From the NCBI GenBank assembly GCA_000433095.1, contig HF991478.1, positions 1 through 16,394 of the forward strand: a stretch of 16,394 bases of DNA. The letters are read 5' to 3'. The notes below the pieces were generated by a model. The model had not been told where the DNA came from, made no database searches, and saw only the letters and a program-made list of their open reading frames with translations. The position numbers and the translations under genes were made by a program. Numbering within the stretch: the stretch's first letter is position 1; the number at the start of each line of letters is the position of its first letter. Of this stretch, positions 1 to 7,800 are shown piece after piece. The stretch is from Clostridium sp. CAG:967 (lineage in GTDB: Bacteria; Cyanobacteriota; Vampirovibrionia; Gastranaerophilales; Gastranaerophilaceae).

Positions 1-605
1 GCATTCCTGCCGAAATAACTTCATTAGCAGGCACAAAAATGACTATGCCTACAAGTATGAATCAATTGGCTACGTATATACACTTGAGTTCAATTATCAT
101 GCGAAGAGTAACAAGTTATGGATTTGTCATGTCCAACGGCTATTCTGTGATTTTGTTCTACAATTATTCATGTTTAAGTGACAATAAAGATGCAGATCAT
201 TTGGGGCAGGATGTAGTATGTGTAAATGCTATATATGATATGAATGGTCTTCGAAAACCGAACACTGTCGGTAAAGACATCGGTTTTGTAACAATTTTAT
301 ATCCGGATGAGAGTTCTATTGCCGTAGCTCCTGATGTTGTAAAGCAAGATGCAAGGAGAACAACATTTGACGATGCAGGTGCAAGCTGTACGGCCCAAAA
401 CAAAGAATATACACTTCCTAACCGTGACGAGCTCTTAGCTATGTATTATAACGCTAATCTCTTGAGAATACCGTCGACGAATCCCCCCTATTGGTCTGCC
501 ACTCAGGCTTCTGCTGAGTTGGGTTGGACCCAGGATTTCAGCTATGGTCACCGTACCATGAATACTAAGTCCAAAATCTTCAATGTTCGCTGTGTCAGGA
601 GGTAA
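1..605 (+). CDS. Pilin-like protein with C-terminal DUF1566 (Lcl-type) domain, 5' end missing
   Basis: The reading frame is open from the first bases of the window, so the start is outside and only the C-terminal part (about 200 residues) is present; the internal ATG at 39 should not be taken as the start. The last 80 residues carry the pattern seen in DUF1566/Lcl C-terminal domains: a TLPNRDEL segment, then YWSAT, then a FSYGHR stretch and a final NVRCVRR. Upstream there is a phrase of the type NGLRKPNTVGKDIG, which I associate with pilin-like surface proteins of gut Gastranaerophilales (recollection, not checked). The two cysteines near the end (ASC and VRC) could form a disulfide. Likely an exported or pilus-associated protein of unknown ligand. 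It converges on the SLH gene and shares a terminator with it. Confidence 0.6.
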   Translation, partial: IPAEITSLAGTKMTMPTSMNQLATYIHLSSIIMRRVTSYGFVMSNGYSVILFYNYSCLSDNKDADHLGQDVVCVNAIYDMNGLRKPNTVGKDIGFVTILYPDESSIAVAPDVVKQDARRTTFDDAGASCTAQNKEYTLPNRDELLAMYYNANLLRIPSTNPPYWSATQASAELGWTQDFSYGHRTMNTKSKIFNVRCVRR

Positions 606-650
606 TCTATAATTATTCAGGTAGATTTTATTATAATAAATTGCATACAA

Positions 651-683
651 AAACACTCTCTTGTTTTATAGAGAGTGTTTTTT
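651..683. terminator. Bidirectional Rho-independent terminator
   Basis: A perfect 10-bp stem (651-660 with 671-680, AAACACTCTC/GAGAGTGTTT) encloses a 10-base loop, with a T run at 678-683 on the + strand and an A run just left of the stem serving the - strand. It lies between two convergent genes ending at 605 and 703, so it can serve both. Confidence 0.85.
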
Positions 684-702
684 ATCTGCTATTGTGTATT
701 AT

Positions 703-1848
703 TTATTCGTAAATCCAGCCGTTTGTAAGGTCAACATTGATTGGTTTTAAAAGCTTGATATAAACAGTACCTTCAGGTGCTACTTCAAGTTTTTCTCCTT
801 TTAATGTTGCTCTGACAATTTTCATAAACCAGTTTCTGTGTTTTTTAACTTCACCAACACCTGAGAAACCTACAGTCTGGTCATTGTTAGTTGTAATTAA
901 TGAATTATCTAAAACAAGAACACCATTTCTTACAAACCATTTACCGTTTCTTACGTCCAAAAGTTGTCCTTTAAGGTTTGCACCTTTATATATAAGGATA
1001 AATTTTTCTTTTGTAATGTAGTTTTCCGGAGCTTGTGCAGTATAGATTTCACCCGGTTGTGATGATTGTGAGCTTACATAGTTTGTTAATTTTACAGGTA
1101 CTACAGCGCCTGCAGGGATTGTTCCCAAACTTCCCTGAACTTTTGCGTTTTCAACTACGTAACCTTCGCCGGTTTTCTTTCTCATTGCTTCTGCTAATTT
1201 AGCATTAGGATTAAGTTTTGCCTGTTCCATCATGTCATACAAAATTGCTGCAACTTCTGCTCTTGTTGCGGGTCTGTCAGCTTCAATTCTGTCTTTTTTG
1301 TCAGAAGGAATAGTTACGAGCATGCTTAAAATTTCAGCTTTGCCTGCAGGAATAATAAACCATTCAGGTACTTCATTTACATCTGCAAATCTTTTTGACA
1401 AAACTTCTTTAGCTTTAAAAGTGCTGATTTGCTCTGTAGTTAAAGCGTTAACCGCAACAGATATTGATTCTGCACGTGTAACTGTATCATCAGGTCTAAA
1501 AGGCTGTCCTTGAGGCGGGCAGGAAATTAAATCAAAATACAAAGCTTTTTGGATTGCATCATAAGCCCAGAAAGAAGGACTTATGTCCGTAAAATTAACA
1601 GGCTGTGCTACAGTTGTATGTTCCTGTCCCAAAGCTTTAATAGCCATTGATGCAAACTCTGCACGTGTAACGTTATCATCGGGTTGAAATGTTCCGTCAG
1701 GATAACCTACAATAACCCCTTTTTCTGTTAAAATTTCAATCTGTTTTGCAGCCCAATGGTCAGATGTAACATCCGGATAAGCCAGAGCCGGTGAAACAAT
1801 AATCAGACTTACAAGCAGAGAAAACAGAATTTTAAATAAATTTTTCAT
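703..1848 (-). CDS. S-layer homology (SLH) domain protein, exported
   Basis: The protein is 381 residues. A lipid-like signal peptide core (residues 5-20) ends in ALA followed by YPDV, a typical signal peptidase I site after residue 23. Three SLH repeats follow at roughly 24-75, 87-137 and 155-208. Each has the F/YxD...W start; the first two continue with PDGTF- or RPDD-like and VTRAE motifs, and the third is more divergent but keeps TRAE. SLH domains tether proteins to secondary cell-wall polymer or peptidoglycan. The remaining 170 residues are beta-rich with no recognised domain. Start choice: a GTG at 1854 is in frame but touches the AGGAGA at 1855-1860, while the ATG at 1848 sits 6 bases from it, so 1848 is preferred. 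No outer-membrane barrel is visible, unlike SLH porins of cyanobacteria. Confidence 0.85.
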   Translation of the reverse strand: MKNLFKILFSLLVSLIIVSPALAYPDVTSDHWAAKQIEILTEKGVIVGYPDGTFQPDDNVTRAEFASMAIKALGQEHTTVAQPVNFTDISPSFWAYDAIQKALYFDLISCPPQGQPFRPDDTVTRAESISVAVNALTTEQISTFKAKEVLSKRFADVNEVPEWFIIPAGKAEILSMLVTIPSDKKDRIEADRPATRAEVAAILYDMMEQAKLNPNAKLAEAMRKKTGEGYVVENAKVQGSLGTIPAGAVVPVKLTNYVSSQSSQPGEIYTAQAPENYITKEKFILIYKGANLKGQLLDVRNGKWFVRNGVLVLDNSLITTNNDQTVGFSGVGEVKKHRNWFMKIVRATLKGEKLEVAPEGTVYIKLLKPINVDLTNGWIYE

Positions 1849-1880
1849 ATCCACTCTCCTATAATACTTCTATAATATGC

Positions 1881-1895
1881 TACATTTAAAATGTA
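1881..1895. promoter_or_regulatory. Short palindrome upstream of the SLH gene, possible operator
   Basis: TACATTT-A-AAATGTA is a perfect 7-bp inverted repeat around one base. On the - strand it lies just upstream of a TATTAT/TATAGA-like -10 region for the SLH gene, where a repressor or activator site would be expected. It is short and AT-only apart from one C/G pair, so chance is possible. Confidence 0.25.
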
Positions 1896-1922
1896 CAATC
1901 GGCAAGTTTATCTAAAGTTATG

Positions 1923-2519
1923 TTAATAATCAAGATTGTACTTTGATTTATTCTTAATTAAGGTATTTTCAGCTTCTTGCTGAACTTCAACAGGCAAGTC
2001 TTTATTATTTTTTGTATTAACAATAAGTTTTAAGCAGCGTTCATCATATGTTGCGGCAAAATACCCCCAGTAGAAATCTATTGATTTAGTGTCTTTAAGA
2101 TAATTTGTTGTATGTAATAAACCTTCGATTTGCGGTTCAACAATCACGGCAATGTCAATTGCACGTTTAGTTTTGGAAGATATTTTCAATTTTTTCCAGT
2201 CAGAAACAAATTCTTTATTTCCTTCCTGATGTATTACCCCTGTTAAAAATCCTATAACGGCTGGTTTGTGTTTGCTGTATTCAACAACATTAAGGTTAGA
2301 GATATATTTTAAAATAGTTGGAATGGTTAATATATCCTGAGTTTTATAGTAATTCCCCATTAGCGCATCAAGAGTTTCAACCATTTCTTTACTTGAAATT
2401 TCTGTTTCTTCCGGAGCTTGTGTCGTTAAGTGGAAAAAAGCTTCTCTGCCAATATATATAGAAAAAATTAAAATAACCGTAATTATAAATATATGTTTTA
2501 CATCAATTATAATTTTCAT
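1923..2519 (-). CDS. Hypothetical membrane-anchored protein
   Basis: I do not recognise this 198-residue protein. Residues 8-27 form one hydrophobic segment (IFIITVILIFSIYIGREAFF) after a short basic start, which predicts a single N-terminal membrane anchor or uncleaved signal with the rest outside the cytoplasm. The remainder is mixed, mainly helical and lysine-rich, without repeats or a metal or catalytic motif that I can name. No strong Shine-Dalgarno precedes the ATG (only AAAACGGT), so expression may be low. It lies upstream of the SLH gene on the same strand, 68 bases away, and downstream of the tRNA operon terminator. A role at the envelope is only suggested by the anchor and the neighbour. 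Confidence 0.6.
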   Translation of the reverse strand: MKIIIDVKHIFIITVILIFSIYIGREAFFHLTTQAPEETEISSKEMVETLDALMGNYYKTQDILTIPTILKYISNLNVVEYSKHKPAVIGFLTGVIHQEGNKEFVSDWKKLKISSKTKRAIDIAVIVEPQIEGLLHTTNYLKDTKSIDFYWGYFAATYDERCLKLIVNTKNNKDLPVEVQQEAENTLIKNKSKYNLDY

Positions 2520-2581
2520 AACCGTTTTAATTTTATATTATTTCTAAAATTGCTGCAATGTTTTAATAAAGTTTTATTAAT

Positions 2582-2620
2582 GAAAAAATAAAAGAGAAGT
2601 TATAAATAACTTCTCTTTTA
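2582..2620 (-). terminator. Rho-independent terminator of the tRNA-Thr/Thr/Tyr operon
   Basis: A perfect 14-bp stem (2589-2602 with 2607-2620) with a 4-base loop is followed on the - strand by TTTTTTCA. It begins immediately after the CCA end of tRNA-Tyr, as expected for the end of a tRNA transcript. Confidence 0.9.
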
Positions 2621-2706
2621 TGGTGGGCAAGGGTGGATTCGAACCACCGTAGTCTCTCGACGGCAGATTTACAGTCTGCTCCCTTTAGCCACTCGGGCAC
2701 CTACCC
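2621..2706 (-). tRNA. tRNA-Tyr (anticodon GTA)
   Basis: An 86-base class II tRNA with encoded CCA. The acceptor GGGTAGG pairs with CTTGCCC, discriminator A. The anticodon loop CTGTAAA carries GTA (positions 2670-2672 of the + strand), there is a long variable arm, and the T arm is GGTGG-TTCGAAT-CCACC. It is the last gene of the leftward tRNA operon. Confidence 0.95.
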
Positions 2707-2876
2707 TTAGGTTTATATTAATTTTTCAAATGTTTGTTTGATTTGTCCGTGTATTGCTCCGAGTGGCGGTATTCATGTGTTATTTTTTCGTCGTTGAAAA
2801 TTGATACTTAATCAATTTTCTTCCGAAATGACTACCGTGTTACTCGGGCATCTACCCATATTTTATTTTCAAAATT
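2707..2876 (-). other. Spacer between tRNA-Thr(GGT) and tRNA-Tyr with a long imperfect hairpin
   Basis: No gene is recognised here. At 2759-2847 four nested stems form one long imperfect hairpin: 2759-2764/2842-2847 (CCGAGT/ACTCGG), 2767-2771/2833-2837 (CGGTA/TACCG), 2786-2790/2824-2828 (TTTCG/CGAAA) and 2796-2805/2811-2820 (GAAAATTGAT/ATCAATTTTC, 10 bp perfect). At 2842-2858 the sequence on the - strand (GGGTAGATGCCCGAGT) nearly repeats the first 16 bases of tRNA-Tyr (GGGTAGGTGCCCGAGT). The element would be transcribed with the tRNAs. It could be a decayed second tRNA-Tyr copy, a small inserted hairpin element, or a processing signal. Confidence 0.5.
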
Positions 2877-2948
2877 TGCCTTTGACGGGATTTGAACCCG
2901 TGGCCTCTCCCTTACCAAGGGAGTGCGCTACCCCTGCGCCACAAAGGC
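2877..2948 (-). tRNA. tRNA-Thr (anticodon GGT)
   Basis: A 72-base tRNA without encoded CCA. The acceptor GCCTTTG pairs with CAAAGGC, D arm GCGC/GCGC, anticodon stem CTCCC/GGGAG with loop TTGGTAA (GGT, + strand 2914-2916), T arm ACGGG-TTCAAAT-CCCGT, discriminator A. Second gene of the leftward tRNA operon. Confidence 0.95.
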
Positions 2949-2989
2949 AGATGCCACAAGGGCTTTCTTAAGTTTTTCGGTTAAAAAAA

Positions 2990-3061
2990 TGCCGACTATA
3001 GGAATCGAACCTACAACCTACGGTTTACAAAACCGTTGCTCTACCATTGAGCCAAGTCGGC
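2990..3061 (-). tRNA. tRNA-Thr (anticodon TGT)
   Basis: A 72-base tRNA without encoded CCA. The acceptor GCCGACT pairs with AGTCGGC, anticodon stem ACGGT/ACCGT with loop TTTGTAA (TGT), T arm GTAGG-TTCGATT-CCTAT, discriminator A. First gene of the leftward operon, starting a few bases after the predicted transcription start. Confidence 0.95.
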
Positions 3062-3075
3062 AAGTCACATGAATT

Positions 3076-3104
3076 ATTTTATTAAGAAAATTTTTAATTG
3101 TCAA
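3076..3104 (-). promoter_or_regulatory. Promoter of the tRNA-Thr/Thr/Tyr operon
   Basis: On the - strand a consensus TTGACA (3099-3104) is followed after exactly 17 bases by TAAAAT (3076-3081), 14 bases upstream of the mature 5' end of tRNA-Thr(TGT). A near-consensus sigma-70-type promoter, as expected for stable RNA. Confidence 0.85.
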
Positions 3105-3193
3105 GAGGATTTTTTTATTTGTTATATAATATTTTTGTAATTCAATGTTGCTTAAGAAAGCCTGACTGCTTATGTTTAGATATTTAGACACTA

Positions 3194-4645
3194 TTATTTT
3201 ATTTTTAATTTCAGCAGGTAAGAGTTGTTGATTTCTTTTTCCAAAAGCACATTTTTGTCTTTGCTCCATTCTTTAAGATATCCGATTACAGGATTTTTGG
3301 CATACTCAAAGGGATAATAGAACCAGTAAGTTCTGCCTTGGGGAAGTTGGTTTAGTATACTAAAATAGGTTTCTTTGTTGTTATCTAATGTGTTAACTTT
3401 GACATCTGTTTTAGGTTTAAAGTTAAAATATCTTGTGTAAAAAATGTATTCAGAATCTGATGCTATGTTGTAAGCTACAATTTCATCAGGTTTATAATTA
3501 TCTTTAATTGTTTGCATTAATGTTTTTGCATCTTCATCAATAAATATATCAGGATTATTGAATTGTTTATAATATTTTAGAGAGTAACCCGAAAAATATA
3601 CGCCGAAAAATAAAATCATTAGGACTGAATATAATTTTTTAGTTTTGCTTATATATTCCAGAGGAAGTGATAAGATTAGCAATAATACGGGAACCAGATA
3701 AAGGCTTGTTCTTTGTATAAGCGGATAAAACTTAAAAAATGAAGCAAGAACTGTTAATGTAATTGTGTATAAAAAAAGTTTTGATAAATTTGTTTTTTGC
3801 TTGATTGTATAAACAATTCCGGTGATAAATAAAATTAATGCAAACAAAAGCATATTATTAGGGCTGAAGAAATAATCAAAATTTATTTTAAATACTTGCA
3901 GCCAGCTTACAGGATTAAGTTTTATAAAACCAAGTTCCCAGAAGTAACTTCCTATATCAATTTGTGAGGCATGTGATGCCGCAACTACAGTTATGTAATA
4001 TGTTGTGAAGGTTATCAAAGACGGGATTAAAAATAATAATAGTTTTTTTATTACAGATTTTTTGTATTTAAAAATTTGCATTAAAATATATGGAAAAATA
4101 ATAAATGCTGTCGGAAATGCCATAAGAGGCAATAAAGAAATTAAAATTCCAAATATAATGACTTGTTTTGTTTTAAGATTAACTATATCAATTTTAGCTA
4201 AATAATAAAGTGTTAAAATTGAAATAAGAACATCTGATGAATACTGCTTAAACTCTTGTGAATAGTATATTAACTGATAATTGACCGCAAATAGGAAGTT
4301 AACAATTAAAATCAGCCACTTACTCTTAAGAAAATCTTTTGATAAGAAATAAAAAGCAGGTAATGATAAAATTCCGGCAAAAAGAGGTATAATTCTCAAA
4401 ACATTTTCGTGAAGTCCGAATATATATGTTAAGAGTTTTGATAATGACATGAATATCGGAGGTGCGCATTGATAATGTTCCAGAGGTCTTAAGAAGTCAA
4501 ACATGTTTCTGTCGAGAAGACTGAGTGCAACGGAGCATTCGTCATGCCATAAAGGTCTGCCCGTTAAAAAAGTTTTAATTCTAAGTATAATCCCTATTAA
4601 CCAAATAATCCCTAAAATTACCAATAATACTTTCTTCTTATCCAT
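3194..4645 (-). CDS. GT-C family membrane glycosyltransferase (GT39/ArnT-like)
   Basis: The protein is 483 residues, with many hydrophobic segments spread over roughly residues 5-350 and a soluble C-terminal part. The first extracytoplasmic loop holds PLWHDE (residues 31-36), where the Asp-Glu pair is the usual catalytic/metal site of GT39-like polyprenyl-phosphate-sugar transferases. A second family signature, YYSQEFKQYSSD, lies at about 127-138. Family knowledge suggests transfer of a sugar from a lipid-phosphate donor to a lipid or protein acceptor on the outer face of the membrane; donor and acceptor cannot be told from sequence. GAGGGA at 4648-4653 lies two bases before the ATG at 4645. 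It is a single gene between the tRNA operon and tRNA-Gly, with no glycan gene beside it. Confidence 0.85.
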   Translation of the reverse strand: MDKKKVLLVILGIIWLIGIILRIKTFLTGRPLWHDECSVALSLLDRNMFDFLRPLEHYQCAPPIFMSLSKLLTYIFGLHENVLRIIPLFAGILSLPAFYFLSKDFLKSKWLILIVNFLFAVNYQLIYYSQEFKQYSSDVLISILTLYYLAKIDIVNLKTKQVIIFGILISLLPLMAFPTAFIIFPYILMQIFKYKKSVIKKLLLFLIPSLITFTTYYITVVAASHASQIDIGSYFWELGFIKLNPVSWLQVFKINFDYFFSPNNMLLFALILFITGIVYTIKQKTNLSKLFLYTITLTVLASFFKFYPLIQRTSLYLVPVLLLILSLPLEYISKTKKLYSVLMILFFGVYFSGYSLKYYKQFNNPDIFIDEDAKTLMQTIKDNYKPDEIVAYNIASDSEYIFYTRYFNFKPKTDVKVNTLDNNKETYFSILNQLPQGRTYWFYYPFEYAKNPVIGYLKEWSKDKNVLLEKEINNSYLLKLKIK

Positions 4646-4672
4646 AATCCCTCTTTATGCATTTTGTATAAA

Positions 4673-4702
4673 TAAAAACCAGCCGTTTTCGACTGGTTTT
4701 TA
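4673..4702 (-). terminator. Rho-independent terminator after tRNA-Gly
   Basis: The 10-bp stem TAAAAACCAG/CTGGTTTTTA (4673-4682/4693-4702) can extend inward by TCG/CGG pairs around an AAAA loop. On the - strand it ends in TTTTTATTTAT. It starts directly after the tRNA-Gly CCA end, separating the tRNA from the glycosyltransferase gene, whose own promoter must lie in or just after it. Confidence 0.85.
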
Positions 4703-4777
4703 TGGAGCGGGAGACGAGGCTCGAACTCGCGACATCCTCCTTGGCAAGGAGGCATTCTACCACTGAATTACCCCCGC
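4703..4777 (-). tRNA. tRNA-Gly (anticodon GCC)
   Basis: A 75-base tRNA with encoded CCA. The acceptor GCGGGGG pairs with CTCCCGC (one G-U), discriminator T, anticodon stem CCTCC/GGAGG with loop TTGCCAA (GCC), T arm GCGAG-TTCGAGC-CTCGT. It is a stand-alone transcription unit with its own promoter and terminator. Confidence 0.95.
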
Positions 4778-4796
4778 TTATTCGGGTTACTTCTTT

Positions 4797-4824
4797 ATTA
4801 TACATGAGCAATTTTTTTTTGCAA
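4797..4824 (-). promoter_or_regulatory. Promoter of tRNA-Gly
   Basis: On the - strand TTGCAA (4819-4824) and a perfect TATAAT (4797-4802) are separated by 16 bases. The -10 ends 19 bases before the tRNA 5' end. A T/A-tract lies in and above the -35, as in many stable-RNA promoters. Confidence 0.8.
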
Positions 4825-4855
4825 GTATTTTTTTTGTTTTTTTTATCAAAATGAA

Positions 4856-7800
4856 TTAAACTTCAACAAGTTCAGAATCTTTGCTGTCCATTGAACGAAT
4901 ATCCACTTCAAGTCTGTCGGGGAATTGTTTTTTTAGTCTGTTAACAAGTTCATTAGAACTTTCCACCCAGAAAATTGAGGCAGTTAATACTTTTACTTCG
5001 CCATCTAAATCTTTCAACTTAAATGTTACGGGATCCGAGCCTGAATGTTCGCACAGCAGATTTTTTAGCAGAACAATTTCTTCAAATTTAAAATCATCAA
5101 GAAGTTTTATCGTAAATATATTTGAATTGTCGACGGTTTTGACGGTTTCAACAAGAAGAACAGGAGGTTCATCGTCGCTTCTTCTGCTAACTTTTCCTGA
5201 AATTATTACACGTTGTTCGTTCTGCAAATATTCTCCATATTCTGCAATTTTACCATTGAAAGCAATTACATCAATTCTGCCTGATAAATCTTCAATAGTT
5301 ACAAATCTGATAAATTTTGCAGGGTCTTTCTTTGTCGGAATTTGTTTTGTAGCTGTAACAAGTCCGCAAATAGTAACTACTTTATCATTTTCAACTTCAT
5401 TTATTTCAGTAATCTTATGTGTCATTAAAAACGGCAATTTATCTCTGATAGTAGAAAGCGGGTGGCTTGATACATAAAATCCCAGAAATTCTTTTTCAAA
5501 AATTTGAAGCTGTCTTGCATCATATTCCTCGTCACTTCCTGCAAGCTGGAATTTTGCTTCTTCAATTTCCGATGTATCACCAAGCAGGTCAAATAAACTT
5601 GCCTGTCCTGATTCTTTAGCCTTAGCTTCTTTGGATGCTGTTGCGGTTATGTAATCAATATTATCCATAAGCTGTTTACGGCTTTTTTCGATATTTGCAA
5701 AAGCGCCTGCTTTTATCAAACCTTCAAGAGTTTTTTTGTTGCAGCATTTGGAATCAAGACGTTTGCAATAATCATATATAGATTTGAACTCTCCGTTTTC
5801 TTCACGTTCCTGTATAATTGCTTCTACAACTCCTTCTCCGACCTGTTTAATCGAAGCCAGTCCAAATCTGATATCATTTCCGTCAGGAGTGAACTCTGCA
5901 TATGATTTGTTAATATCAGGAGGCATTACTTTAATTCCGTTTTTTTGAGCTTCTTCAATATAAAGCTGAGTTTTTTCCTGATCTCCAGAAACACTTGTTA
6001 AAAGTGAAGCAAGATATTCGATAGGGTAATGGCATTTCAGATAAGCTGTCTGATACGCAACAAAAGCATAAGCCGCAGAGTGCGATCTGTTAAAACAGTA
6101 CTCCGCAAATTTTTCAATTTGTTCAAAGAGTGCCGTAGCATCTTTTGCTGTCATACCGTGTCGTGCAGCACCTTCAACAAATTTTCCTTTTTGTTGTGCC
6201 ATTTCATCAAGTTTTTTCTTACCCATCATACGGCGCACCATGTCCGCCTGACCGAGTGTGTAATCAGCTAAGACCTGAAATACCTGCATGATTTGTTCCT
6301 GATAAACAATGGTTCCGTATGTATCTTTTAATACGGGAACAAGGCTCGGATGCGGGTAAGTAATTTCTTTACGTCCGTGTTTACGTTCAACGAAGTCTTC
6401 TACCATCCCTGCCTGAAGCGGTCCCGGACGGAAAAGGGCAACCAAAGCGCCTAAATCTTCAAACACGTCAGGTTTTAAGTCTTTAACCAGTTTTTTCATT
6501 CCTGAAGATTCAAGCTGGAATACACCGTCAGTGTCGCCTTTTATAAGCATATCGTATGTCGGTTTGTCATCAAGAGGTATTCTGTCTACATCAAATTCAA
6601 TTCCCTGACGGAGCTTAATAAGCTTCATTGTCTTGTGTATCATTGTAAGGTTACGCAGACCTAAAAAGTCCATTTTTAACAGACCGAGTTTTTCTAAATC
6701 TGCCATAGGATATTCGGTTACAATAATACCGTCTTTTGAAGGCTGGACGGGAACTATTTCATTAAGAGGTTTGTGAGCGATGATAACCCCTGCTGCGTGA
6801 GTACCTGTGTTGTTTTTTATACCTTCAATAGCTTTTGCCATATCAACAAGGCGTTTTACTTCAGGATCTTCATCGTAAAGCTTTTTAAGTTCCATTCCTT
6901 CTTGCAATGCATCATCAATATGTGCTTTAGGTTCGTTCGGAATTAAAGAGGCAAGCTGGTTGCTTCTTGCATACGGGATGTCAAATACTCTTGCAACCCC
7001 TTTCATTGCGGCTTTAGCAGCATAAGTACCAAAAGTAATAATCTGGCAAACTTTATCTGCACCGTATTTTTGTGCAACATAATCAATTACTTCGCCACGT
7101 CGTTCGATGCAGAAGTCAATATCCACATCGGGCATACTGTATCTTTCAGGGTTCAAAAATCTTTCAAACAAGAGATGATGTTTTATAGGATCAAGTTCTG
7201 TAATTTTAAGTGCGTAAGCAACAACCGAACCTGCTGCAGAACCTCTTCCGGGACCAACGGGAATTCCATGTGTTTTAGCAAAGTGTACAAAGTCCCAGGT
7301 GATTAGGAAGTAAGCAGAAAATCCCATTTGTTCGATAATACCGAGTTCATACTTAACACGTTCTTCTATTTCAGGCGGAACTTCTCCGTATCTTTCTTTT
7401 AAGCCTTCATGAACAACGTAATCAAGGTAGCTTTCGACTGTATGACCTGCCGGTACTTCATAGTGAGGCAAAGGACTTTTGCCCATTTCCATTATTAAGT
7501 GGCATTTATCTGCAATATCAACTGTGTTTTTAATACATTCATCAAATAAATCGCTTTCCATCCATTTAAAAGAATCACGCAATTCCACAGGTGTTTTTAC
7601 GTAAAATTCATTGTTCGGAAAATGGAAGCGGTTTTCGTCAGATTTTAAAGCGTTTGTTTGTAGACATAATAATGTATCATGCCAGTCTGCATCTTCTTTT
7701 TTCAAATAGTGCGAGTCATTTGTGATAATCATTTTTATGTCTAATTCTTTTGCAATTCTTATTAAATCAGGATTTGTTCTTTTTTGTTCTTCCAAACCAT

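Noticed and set aside
1849..1854. GTG start for the SLH protein
   Set aside because: It abuts the AGGAGA with no spacing; the ATG six bases on is correctly spaced and begins the signal peptide.
2707..3061. tRNA operon as an integration site (attachment site)
   Set aside because: No integrase or foreign-looking genes nearby, and the repeated pieces are tRNA 5' ends rather than the 3' ends usually duplicated by integration.
3018..3269. An 83-codon frame on the - strand
   Set aside because: It crosses tRNA-Thr(TGT) and the tRNA operon promoter and overlaps the end of the glycosyltransferase gene in another frame; it has no homology-like features.
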